A stretch of 64,000 nt of DNA from an uncultured Bacteroidia bacterium (GTDB taxonomy: Bacteria > Bacteroidota > Bacteroidia > Bacteroidales > UBA932). Made by a program: the position numbers and the translations under genes. The notes under the pieces are model-generated. The model had not been told where the DNA came from. It saw nothing but the letters and a program-made list of their open reading frames with translations, and ran no database searches. The stretch is from contig CACWOZ010000002.1 of the NCBI GenBank assembly GCA_902762655.1, positions 158,743-222,742 on the forward strand, read 5' to 3'. Positions 18,597 through 25,812 of this stretch are shown piece after piece. Each line of letters opens with the position of its first letter. Position 1 is the first letter of the stretch.

Positions 18597-20164
18597 TTGT
18601 CAACGTGCTTCACGGGAGCGGGTTTATCGGAGAAGATGTTGATGCAGTCGACTACCATATTGATGTCGTCAGGCTTGTTGGTCCAGTTGAGAGCAACTTT
18701 GTGTTCCCCAAGGGCGAGATCCCAGATTCCGCAGATTTCGCGGCTCTGACCGTTTCCGGCTGTGGGGAGCAGGACGGTCTTGTAGAGTTTGCCGTCTACC
18801 CACACTTCTACATTCGCTTCGTAATCAGTTACGTTGTAGGGTTTGGGGAGAGTAAAGTGGTAGGTAAGAACGGCTCCTTTACCCTCGAACTTGTATTCGC
18901 CCATCTTGTAAGGAGTCTGCTTGATATCCTTCTTAGCCACAGGCCAGTGGCCTTCGAAACTCTGTTCCAGGCGGACAGCCTGAGGCTTCTGGGTCTTGAT
19001 CTTTACAGTTGCTCCTTCAGTGCTGCCACCGTTCTTTTCTATAACCTGCAGTGCCTGCTTGAGGCTCATCTTGCATGCACGGTTTAGCGAGATATCGGTA
19101 TACTTAAAATCTCGGTCTTCGACTTCATAGATAGGAAGTTTCCAGTATTCTGGGATTTTGTTGAATCCGAGAATCGTGCCGAGGATGCCTCCGGCAGATG
19201 CGGGGTTGCAGTCGGAATCGTATCCGCAGCGGGTCGAAATGTCGATGGTGCGGTAGAAGTTGCCATTGCCGTAAAGCAGGCCGATGATGATATAGGCACT
19301 GTTGATCACGGCGTCGATGTTGAATGCAGAATTGAATCCGCTGGGGCAGCCGATGTCGAATCCGTATTTCTCGTTGGCAAGGGCCCAGGTGATGTGCCAG
19401 TTGTCGGGATACTTCTCCCACCATTTGATGACGTCAGCCATGCATTTGTAGTAGCGGCTCTGGGAGGGGATGGTTTTGAGGGCTTCCTTCACAATGAAAG
19501 GGATATCGTCGGTTACGAATGCGAGAGCATACATGGCAGCCACATAGACACCGCCGTACCAACCGTCTCCATAGTTCATGATATGTCCGATTTCATCGGT
19601 GTAACCCACGGCTGCATTGACCATTCCCGGTGCCATGATGCCGGCATAGTCGGCCTCGATCTGGAAGTCGATGTCGTCGGCATGGGCGTTATAGCGCCAG
19701 TCTCCGGATGCCGGAGGCATGATGCCGTGCAGGATATTGTAGCGGGCCTGCAGATTGGCATGCCAGAGAGGATATCCGGCATTTGCAAATGCATTTGCAA
19801 ATGATTCTACAGGAGCGTCGAGACCTTCCTTGTCGAAAACTTCCACGAAAGTGAGGTCCATGTAGACGTCATCATAGAGCCCCGGAACATGATCGTACCA
19901 CCACTTGATCAGATGCTCGTTCCAGTCGATGGTATACTCATCCGGAATGAAGTTGGAATACTTGAATTCGGTAGGGCCGCCATAGGTGCAGCCTATTACC
20001 TGCCCGGCCCATGCGCCGCGGATTTTATCCTGCAGCACCTGCTTGCTCATAGTCACTTCAGCAGGGAGGGTTTTAGCTTTTTTTGCCTTGGCATCGGCAG
20101 GAACGCTGTTCGCGGCAATCAACAAAGAGCCGGCGAATACGAAAAGGATGGTACGTAGTTTCAT
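18593..20164 (-). CDS. Secreted ADP-ribosylglycohydrolase-family protein
   Basis: The 523-residue product starts with a signal peptide (MKLRTILFVFAGSLLIAANS). Residues from about 45 to 380 match the all-helical, binuclear-metal ADP-ribosylglycohydrolase fold: RGAWAGQVIGCTYGG, the YDDVYMDLTFVEVF acidic segment where the usual enzymes have TDDT-like aspartates, and GYDSDCNPASAGGILG as the second metal motif. The C-terminal 120 residues look like a beta-sandwich binding domain. Export and its place next to GH106 argue against a role on intracellular ADP-ribose; action on a glycan or glycoconjugate is inference. The stop overlaps the GH106 start by four bases. Confidence 0.82.
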   Translation of the reverse strand: MKLRTILFVFAGSLLIAANSVPADAKAKKAKTLPAEVTMSKQVLQDKIRGAWAGQVIGCTYGGPTEFKYSNFIPDEYTIDWNEHLIKWWYDHVPGLYDDVYMDLTFVEVFDKEGLDAPVESFANAFANAGYPLWHANLQARYNILHGIMPPASGDWRYNAHADDIDFQIEADYAGIMAPGMVNAAVGYTDEIGHIMNYGDGWYGGVYVAAMYALAFVTDDIPFIVKEALKTIPSQSRYYKCMADVIKWWEKYPDNWHITWALANEKYGFDIGCPSGFNSAFNIDAVINSAYIIIGLLYGNGNFYRTIDISTRCGYDSDCNPASAGGILGTILGFNKIPEYWKLPIYEVEDRDFKYTDISLNRACKMSLKQALQVIEKNGGSTEGATVKIKTQKPQAVRLEQSFEGHWPVAKKDIKQTPYKMGEYKFEGKGAVLTYHFTLPKPYNVTDYEANVEVWVDGKLYKTVLLPTAGNGQSREICGIWDLALGEHKVALNWTNKPDDINMVVDCINIFSDKPAPVKHVDK

Positions 20165-20181
20165 TTGTGTGTTGTTTTGTA

Positions 20182-20189
20182 CAAAGTTA
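20182..20189 (-). promoter_or_regulatory. -7 element before the ADP-ribosylglycohydrolase-like gene
   Basis: TAACTTTG on the minus strand fits TAnnTTTG and is 17 bases before the ATG at 20164. No TTG is at the expected -33 position. It suggests that these last two genes are transcribed independently of the GH28-GH78 part now separated from them by the transposase gene. Confidence 0.45.
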
Positions 20190-20216
20190 GTAAAAAATCA
20201 ACAATGCTTGCTTTCC

Positions 20217-20245
20217 CGTGCGTGAAAATGCCGGTTTTACGCACG
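20217..20245 (+). repeat. REP-like palindrome, copy A
   Basis: CGTGCGT and ACGCACG enclose GAAAATGCCGGTTTT, in which AAAA and TTTT can pair further, leaving one bulged G. The sequence is shared with copies B and C around the transposase gene. Copy A lies between the transposase gene and the ADP-ribosylglycohydrolase-like gene. Confidence 0.75.
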
Positions 20246-20264
20246 ACCCTCTTGAAAAACGATG

Positions 20265-20299
20265 TCCCGTGCGTGAAAATGCCTTTTACACGCACGGGA
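20265..20299 (+). repeat. REP-like palindrome, copy B
   Basis: TCCCGTGCGTG (20265-20275) and CACGCACGGGA (20289-20299) form a perfect 11-bp stem. The loop again has AAAATGCC and TTTT. It ends 10 bases from the transposase stop codon and could also end its transcript. Confidence 0.78.
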
Positions 20300-20309
20300 C
20301 CGAGTGGCC

Positions 20310-21248
20310 CTATTTGCCGAACAGTTCAGCGATGACATTCCTGTCCAATCGCAGCATACGTTGAATCTGCCCTTCGGAAGCGTTGTATTCTGTCCGCATC
20401 TTGCGTGCGAGATGCAGTTTGTCTTTCACTGGAAGCATTGTTGGGCGAGTGCCTCCGTATTCCTTTTTACTCAAAAGGGACAACACTGCGAACATTTCGT
20501 CGTCGGAAAGGAAAACATCATCTCCCAGGCGTTTGGCAATTTCTGAATAAGCTTCATAGTTTTTTGCCAATAATGAAAAATACTGGTGCGCGTTACGGTA
20601 AAATGCCATTCCTTTTTTGATGGCACAGTAACTGGCCATATCCACAATGCCGTCAATAATATAATAATTGTCTGGCAAAACGGCAGGTCTGCCACGGCAG
20701 ATTCTCCTTTTTTGTAAATCTGTCAGTTCAGAGTATTTTATTTGCCCGAATTGTGCTTTGGAGAAATACAGGCATCCGCATCCCCAGGGATATGAATATG
20801 GAGTGTGTGACTCATTGGCAAGATACCCGTTCCTGTTGACATATACAATCTCTATCCTCATGGCGCGCAAATCTTCGATAGGAATCAGTTTGCAAGTGAA
20901 CGCACTTAAGTCAACAAAGCGCCCTATCGTACGGTAGTATCTGCTCAATCTGCGCTTTATTGCATCGAAGAACTTGCTGCAATCATTCTCTTCCCCTTCA
21001 AGGATGAAATGCACATGGTTGCTCATTACCTCGAATGTGATAACAGTTATTCTATGAACAGAGGCTACAATGGCTATCGTGTTCATAATAAAACGATAAT
21101 CTTCATAGGTTTCAAAGAGCAACTCCGTATATTGCCCCGGGGTACAAAGATGCCAGTATGGGCCTCCGTTCTGGAATGTGGCTTCACAGTTCCCTTCCAG
21201 TACCGAAAAATTGACCAGTCTTTTTTCAATTATGTTTTTCATGTCCAT
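20310..21248 (-). CDS. REP-associated tyrosine transposase (RAYT, Y1 family)
   Basis: The 312-residue protein is a single-strand-type transposase of the IS200/REP-associated group. The HUH metal motif is VMSNHVHFILEG (His78 and His80), and the probable catalytic tyrosine is in VYVNRNGY (Tyr136). After this, 170 further residues end in a helical segment (LARKMRTEYNASEGQIQRML) that looks like a DNA-binding helix-turn-helix. This makes it longer than IS200 TnpA (about 150 residues), as expected for RAYT proteins. I chose the ATG at 21248 because the frame upstream to 21374 runs into repeat copy C and has no domain features. Three palindromic repeats flank the gene. Confidence 0.8.
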   Translation of the reverse strand: MDMKNIIEKRLVNFSVLEGNCEATFQNGGPYWHLCTPGQYTELLFETYEDYRFIMNTIAIVASVHRITVITFEVMSNHVHFILEGEENDCSKFFDAIKRRLSRYYRTIGRFVDLSAFTCKLIPIEDLRAMRIEIVYVNRNGYLANESHTPYSYPWGCGCLYFSKAQFGQIKYSELTDLQKRRICRGRPAVLPDNYYIIDGIVDMASYCAIKKGMAFYRNAHQYFSLLAKNYEAYSEIAKRLGDDVFLSDDEMFAVLSLLSKKEYGGTRPTMLPVKDKLHLARKMRTEYNASEGQIQRMLRLDRNVIAELFGK

Positions 21249-21343
21249 TTCTCTTTGAATGCAAAGGAACAAACGAAAAACGAATCTATCCGGGGTACGG
21301 CAGGGGGTATAATCTAAAATTTGTGTTTCATTATAATGATTGT

Positions 21344-21378
21344 TTCCGTGCGTGAAAATACCGGTTTTACGCACGGAA
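21344..21378 (+). repeat. REP-like palindrome, copy C
   Basis: TTCCGTGCGT (21344-21353) and ACGCACGGAA (21369-21378) form a perfect 10-bp stem around GAAAATACCGGTTTT. Same orientation and core as copies A and B. It lies between the GH78 stop codon and the transposase gene start. Confidence 0.78.
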
Positions 21379-21397
21379 CACTGAAAATGAATTGAAC

Positions 21398-23563
21398 CTA
21401 TCGGATAGACAGTCTGTGGGTGCCTGAGCCAAGCCGCTGCTCCCGGCCGCGGGCATCTGAAACTACTGCCGTGGTACCCTGGGGCACTGTAATCGCGGCA
21501 TTGATGCGTTTGCCTTTGCGGTCGAATACGACTTCTATCATTCCGTAGGAGGTCTCCAGCCCAGCTTCTACGTGCTTTAGTGATGCCATCTGAGGTCGTA
21601 CGATAAACTCCTTGAAACCGGGCTTTATCGGCTCGATTCCTGCGATGCGCTGCCCTGCATGGATGATTCCGTGCCCGCTCCAGGCATGATTACTGGAGTT
21701 CTTGTGATTGCGATGCTCCCAAAGGGTGGAACAGTCGGATTTCATAATGGAGGGGATGTAAGCGCGCAGGCGCTCCAGAGCCTTGTCCGGTCGCGCCATT
21801 ATGAAATACGCATCAATTATATAGCGCATAAAGTAGGTCTCGGCCTCCTGCCTTTCCTCCATGATTTTCATGATTGCATCGTATTTGTCGGGGTCGGCTA
21901 TACCGGAAACTACGGCAAGAGCCTGGACACGGTCGTCGGCAGGACCTTCATAACCTGGAGTCTTGTAGCAGGATCCTGTCCAGTAAAGGTTGTTGTAAGA
22001 TTCCTTCAGGCGTTCCATCATCCTTTCATCTACACCGACATCATCTATCTTGTTGATTACCCCAGCCAGAGCCTGTTCACCTTTGAGTGCGAGATAGTAC
22101 CAGGGATGCAGCAGGGCCATCTTGTCGATATCGCGCCCGGCATCCGCCCAGTTCCATCCCTTCGTGCGTTCCAGCGGAAGATCGTTTTCATCCACTTGCC
22201 AGGTTTCATGAAGATATTTGTGCAAGGCAGGGTAGATTTCGCCTATGAAGGAATCGTCTCCGCTATACAGCCAGTAGTTATGGAATCCGAACCAGCCCAC
22301 GGAAGCGAGACTCTGCTGCGCGAGTTCCTTGAACCAGTTGGAGCAGGGGACAGGGGCGTACATCGAACCGTCGGGCTTCGCCCAGTTTGCGAGTTCGAGT
22401 ATGCCTTTGCGGGCAAGGGCCCATGAAGAAGGGCTCAGGGCGTAGAATGCTTCGGTAAGTTCATGCACTTCGTCTCCCCACCATTGCGCGCGTTCCCGGT
22501 CAGGGCAATCCATATAAGTGTCGCGCATGCACACATACAAGGTGCGCTGCGCTTTCTGCCAGTATTCGTTGATCAGTGGGTCGTCACAGCGGAAATATCC
22601 GGAGAATGCCGTGTCGTAACCACTTTCGCGGAACTGCACTTTGTCTATTGTAACACCTTCGGGAACAATGTAATACATATATTCGCCATTCATCCACGGA
22701 AGATGCTCGTAACTCTGCTTGCCTGCCCGGGTGACATATTCTCCGTGGACGCATTTCTCCGGTCCCACCGAATCGTGGTCGGTATGCAGTCCTATGACCT
22801 TGCCCGCAGAGGCTTCCAGTTCCATATAGGCAGAGAACTGGGCGTTATAGGGGAGTTTGCAGATGAGAGTATCGCCACTCTTGCGTACTGATTCGTAGTC
22901 ACGCAGGCCATAATCCTTCCACATCGGGATGGATCGTGGAATCAGTTTTCCGAAAGGAGGATCCCCGGGCTTTACTCCGATTTCGAAGGCGCTGCCTATC
23001 TTCTTTCCGCCTTTGTACCAGTCTGGATTGAACTTGCGCGCATCGTAGCGGACGTTACTCTCGCTCAGTCTATAGTTCGGTGACTTTCCGGAAGCGGTGC
23101 CATAGGCAAAATGCTCGCAGGCATCCCAGGTATCATCGGAGAGTATCTCCACTCCTCCGCCCACCGCCTCGAAAAGCAGAGCAGGCATACCGCTGCTCAT
23201 ATGGCTGAACCCGTTGCGTCCGAAATACCATACCAGCACGGAAATCACGTTCTGCCCTGATTTCAGATAGGGGGCGATGTCCACGGTGTCGTAGTAGCCG
23301 TCTCCAGGGGCCGGCCCGCGTTTAAGACCACCTTCGAACACTGCCATTTCGCCGTTGATCCACAACCAGTATTTGGAGTCCGCTGCAATCTTTGCAGGAA
23401 GTTCGGCCGGTACGTCCTTGATGTCTACCTTCTTTTGGAAAGCAATCCAGGTATTGCCTGTTCCTGCGCAGTATGACCTTGATATCCAGTGCGCGCTCCA
23501 CTCCTCTCCGGAAAGACGCAGCGCTGCCAGAAGCAGCGCTGCAAGTAGTATTATTCTCTTCAT
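21398..23563 (-). CDS. GH78 alpha-L-rhamnosidase
   Basis: The 721-residue product has a signal peptide (MKRIILLAALLLAALRLSG) and the domain order of GH78: N-terminal beta-sandwiches beginning WSAHWI, then an (alpha/alpha)6 barrel with the diagnostic DCPDRERAQWWGDEV at about residues 351-365, whose aspartate and glutamate residues form the active site in characterised members, and a C-terminal beta domain (GFKEFIVRPQ). It removes terminal L-rhamnose from oligosaccharides. It starts two bases after the stop of the short beta-helix gene, so the two are co-translated. The transposase unit follows directly downstream. Confidence 0.92.
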   Translation of the reverse strand: MKRIILLAALLLAALRLSGEEWSAHWISRSYCAGTGNTWIAFQKKVDIKDVPAELPAKIAADSKYWLWINGEMAVFEGGLKRGPAPGDGYYDTVDIAPYLKSGQNVISVLVWYFGRNGFSHMSSGMPALLFEAVGGGVEILSDDTWDACEHFAYGTASGKSPNYRLSESNVRYDARKFNPDWYKGGKKIGSAFEIGVKPGDPPFGKLIPRSIPMWKDYGLRDYESVRKSGDTLICKLPYNAQFSAYMELEASAGKVIGLHTDHDSVGPEKCVHGEYVTRAGKQSYEHLPWMNGEYMYYIVPEGVTIDKVQFRESGYDTAFSGYFRCDDPLINEYWQKAQRTLYVCMRDTYMDCPDRERAQWWGDEVHELTEAFYALSPSSWALARKGILELANWAKPDGSMYAPVPCSNWFKELAQQSLASVGWFGFHNYWLYSGDDSFIGEIYPALHKYLHETWQVDENDLPLERTKGWNWADAGRDIDKMALLHPWYYLALKGEQALAGVINKIDDVGVDERMMERLKESYNNLYWTGSCYKTPGYEGPADDRVQALAVVSGIADPDKYDAIMKIMEERQEAETYFMRYIIDAYFIMARPDKALERLRAYIPSIMKSDCSTLWEHRNHKNSSNHAWSGHGIIHAGQRIAGIEPIKPGFKEFIVRPQMASLKHVEAGLETSYGMIEVVFDRKGKRINAAITVPQGTTAVVSDARGREQRLGSGTHRLSIR

Positions 23564-23565
23564 TA

Positions 23566-24147
23566 TTATCGAGTATCAGTGAAACAGCCTTCTACGCTCA
23601 CATCGCTGTTAACGGCTTCATAAAACTTCCCGGGAGTGGCAGGATTGCGGTACAGGAACTTCTGGAGCTTGATGTTCTTGCAATTCTCGAAATACAGCAG
23701 GGTGGGAACAGGAGTAGATGGACTGATGTAACCCTTTGCCTTCTGGTCGTTGTAACTCTTCATCACGAGATCGGCACGGCCGTCGATGACACCATTACCG
23801 CGGGTAGCATAAATCGTGACATTTTCCACGCCTATACCGTTGAAGATAGCCTTCTGGCCCTTATATCCGTAGATATTGTCGGTTCCAATGATGTCGGAGG
23901 CGGCATCAAGCCTGATATTCACTCCGCTCTTGAGGTAAACAGCACCTGTGAGATAGCGTCCGACCGAGAATGTCAGTGTGCCGCCGCCTTTCTCTGCGAT
24001 GAAGTCGATGGCCTTCTGGATGCTGGTCGTATTGTCTATCTCTCCATTGCTCTTGATGCCGAAGTATGATGCCAGATATTCCTTATTCTGTGCAAATCCT
24101 GATACGCAGAGCATTGCTGCCGCTGCCAATGCAAATATCTTTTTCAT
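23566..24147 (-). CDS. Short GH28/pectate-lyase-type beta-helix protein
   Basis: The 193-residue product has a signal peptide (MKKIFALAAAAMLCVSGFAQ) and the N-terminal signature of GH28 and pectate-lyase-3 proteins (YFGIKSNGEIDNTTSIQKAID then GGGTLTFSVGRYLTGAVYLKSG). It stops after about four helical turns, before the region where GH28 enzymes carry their catalytic aspartates, so it is not expected to hydrolyse pectin by the known mechanism. The stop and neighbouring starts are tightly packed (one-base overlap upstream, two-base gap downstream), which argues for a kept gene over a random remnant. Function unknown. Confidence 0.72.
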   Translation of the reverse strand: MKKIFALAAAAMLCVSGFAQNKEYLASYFGIKSNGEIDNTTSIQKAIDFIAEKGGGTLTFSVGRYLTGAVYLKSGVNIRLDAASDIIGTDNIYGYKGQKAIFNGIGVENVTIYATRGNGVIDGRADLVMKSYNDQKAKGYISPSTPVPTLLYFENCKNIKLQKFLYRNPATPGKFYEAVNSDVSVEGCFTDTR

Positions 24148-25640
24148 TATTTCTTGTTTTTGAACCTCTTGACATTATTGGTTACGATCTGCTTCTTTCC
24201 TTTTGGAGTATTGTCCTGGAAAATCTGCACGCCCTTGAAGTTGAGGCCATTGACGTCGTCCGCGACGATGGCCGGACGGTAATCTTCTCCGGCGACCGTA
24301 ATCTTTACATTCTTGAAGTTGACGCCCTCGGCATGGCGGATATAGAATCCCCAGGCGGGAAGTTCCTTCCAGTTGGAGAACTCGGGATAACTCTTCTCAA
24401 GTTCGGGGATAGCCTCGAGTTCGGCTTTGGAAGAACCGCGGAAAGCGTAGTTCGCATCAGCTTTGCCGGGATAGACGATCTCGATGTTCTCGAGAGTAAT
24501 GTTCTGGATGGGCATTCCTGGGATTCCCTGGATTCCACTGGGGCAAACGTTGCGGGGAAGATCCTCCACGGGGCCTTCATACATGTATCCGGCATCCGGC
24601 TTTTCGAAAGGAACCTCGGCATAAACATTCTTGATGACAATGTCCTTCATGTAAGGGTTGTCGCCCGGGCGGCGGGAACCGGTGCGGATGAAGATGGGAT
24701 TTCCGGTATGTATACTCTTGAGTCCGTCGATCTCCACGTCCTCTATTGAAGCGCCGTCGACAGTCGCGATTGTGATGGCGGAACGGTAGGTGTCATAGAT
24801 GTATATGTTCTTGAATCTGAAATGCTTGAACTTGCCGAGTGTATAGGTGCCGAACTTGATGCCGTTGGCACTCGAACGGCCGCGGCAGTTCTCCACAAGG
24901 ATGTTTTCTGAAACGCCGTCCTTGCTGTGGCTCTTGAAGCAGTAAACGTCATCGGCTGCATCAAAGTCGCAGTTACGTATGATGACATCGGAGCAGTCCA
25001 CGATGTCAATGCCGTCATTGTTCCAGTAGGATTTGGCATCCACCTTCACGCCGTCCACGAGAATGTTCCGGCATTTGTCATACTGTTGGTTCCAGCTGGC
25101 TGGATTGCGTAGGGTAATATCCTTGATTGTGATGCCGTCGCATTTGAAGAAATGCAGGTTCTCGGGGCGCTTTCCTTCCTGCAGGCGGTCAAGTTTGAGG
25201 GGATCGTCGATCAGGCCGAGATGGCAGTAGTCGACTCCCTTCGTAGCGACCTGGAAACCACGGCAGTTGATTTCTCCCTTGCCGGAGATACCGATGTTCT
25301 TCTGCATGATCGAGAAGACGAAAGATGTCCAGTTGGCTTCGGGATCACGGACATAGTCCCAGGGATTAAGGGAACCGAGAAGGCTGGAACCCTCATCGAT
25401 ATGAAGTGTCACGTCTGATTTGAGGTAGATGGTGCCGGATACGAAATCACCTCCAGTCAGCACAAGCCGGCCGCCACCATTTGCGGAGATGTAGTCGATA
25501 GCCGCCTGCAGCGATGCCGTGTTGAGTGTTTGTCCGTCTGCCTTGGCTCCGAAATCGGTTGCCAGATAGTCCTTGGCGCCGGCACTGAATGAAATCAGCG
25601 CGAGAGTCAGAACCGGAGCAATTTTGAGCAATTTCTTCAT
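24147..25640 (-). CDS. GH28 family glycoside hydrolase (polygalacturonase/rhamnogalacturonase type)
   Basis: The 497-residue product has a signal peptide ending near SAGAKD and a full right-handed beta-helix. GH28 motifs are visible: NNDGID (207-212, the usual NTD), AADDVYCFKS with the Asp pair 230-231, and SSANGIKFGT (from about 256) in place of the usual GHG. The missing histidine differs from classic polygalacturonases and fits other GH28 specificities, so a rhamnogalacturonan or xylogalacturonan substrate is possible. Neighbouring GH78 and GH106 rhamnosidases support a pectin backbone target. It is the first gene of the series and has a good promoter. Confidence 0.9.
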   Translation of the reverse strand: MKKLLKIAPVLTLALISFSAGAKDYLATDFGAKADGQTLNTASLQAAIDYISANGGGRLVLTGGDFVSGTIYLKSDVTLHIDEGSSLLGSLNPWDYVRDPEANWTSFVFSIMQKNIGISGKGEINCRGFQVATKGVDYCHLGLIDDPLKLDRLQEGKRPENLHFFKCDGITIKDITLRNPASWNQQYDKCRNILVDGVKVDAKSYWNNDGIDIVDCSDVIIRNCDFDAADDVYCFKSHSKDGVSENILVENCRGRSSANGIKFGTYTLGKFKHFRFKNIYIYDTYRSAITIATVDGASIEDVEIDGLKSIHTGNPIFIRTGSRRPGDNPYMKDIVIKNVYAEVPFEKPDAGYMYEGPVEDLPRNVCPSGIQGIPGMPIQNITLENIEIVYPGKADANYAFRGSSKAELEAIPELEKSYPEFSNWKELPAWGFYIRHAEGVNFKNVKITVAGEDYRPAIVADDVNGLNFKGVQIFQDNTPKGKKQIVTNNVKRFKNKK

Positions 25641-25703
25641 TTTGAACTATTTAGATAAATTGAATAATCTGACTTTGTTGAAGAGTACACAGTTCATATT
25701 CTA

Positions 25704-25734
25704 CAAATTTAATTGGCAGCAGTGACAAATGCAA
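25704..25734 (-). promoter_or_regulatory. Promoter of the GH28-led series
   Basis: On the minus strand TTG (25734-25732), a 20-base spacer and TAAATTTG (25711-25704) match the consensus. The leader to the ATG at 25640 would be near 57 bases. Confidence 0.6.
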
Positions 25735-25749
25735 GTTTGAGCCGAAATT

Positions 25750-25780
25750 TTTGAATTCATGGTAATAATTCTTAATTTTA
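25750..25780 (+). promoter_or_regulatory. Possible promoter of the GH31-GH3 pair
   Basis: TTTG (25750-25753), a 19-base spacer and TAATTTTA (25773-25780) are close to the consensus, with one mismatch in the -7 element. It is divergent from the GH28 promoter in the same 160-base gap. Confidence 0.4.
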
Positions 25781-25812
25781 CAAGAAATACTCCTTGAAAC
25801 ATGATTGCAATA

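Noticed and set aside
20165..21397. The 1.2-kb gap as a composite IS element with target-site duplication
   Set aside because: The ends are REP-like palindromes all in the same orientation, and no target duplication or terminal inverted repeat was seen; it fits a REP-associated transposase instead.
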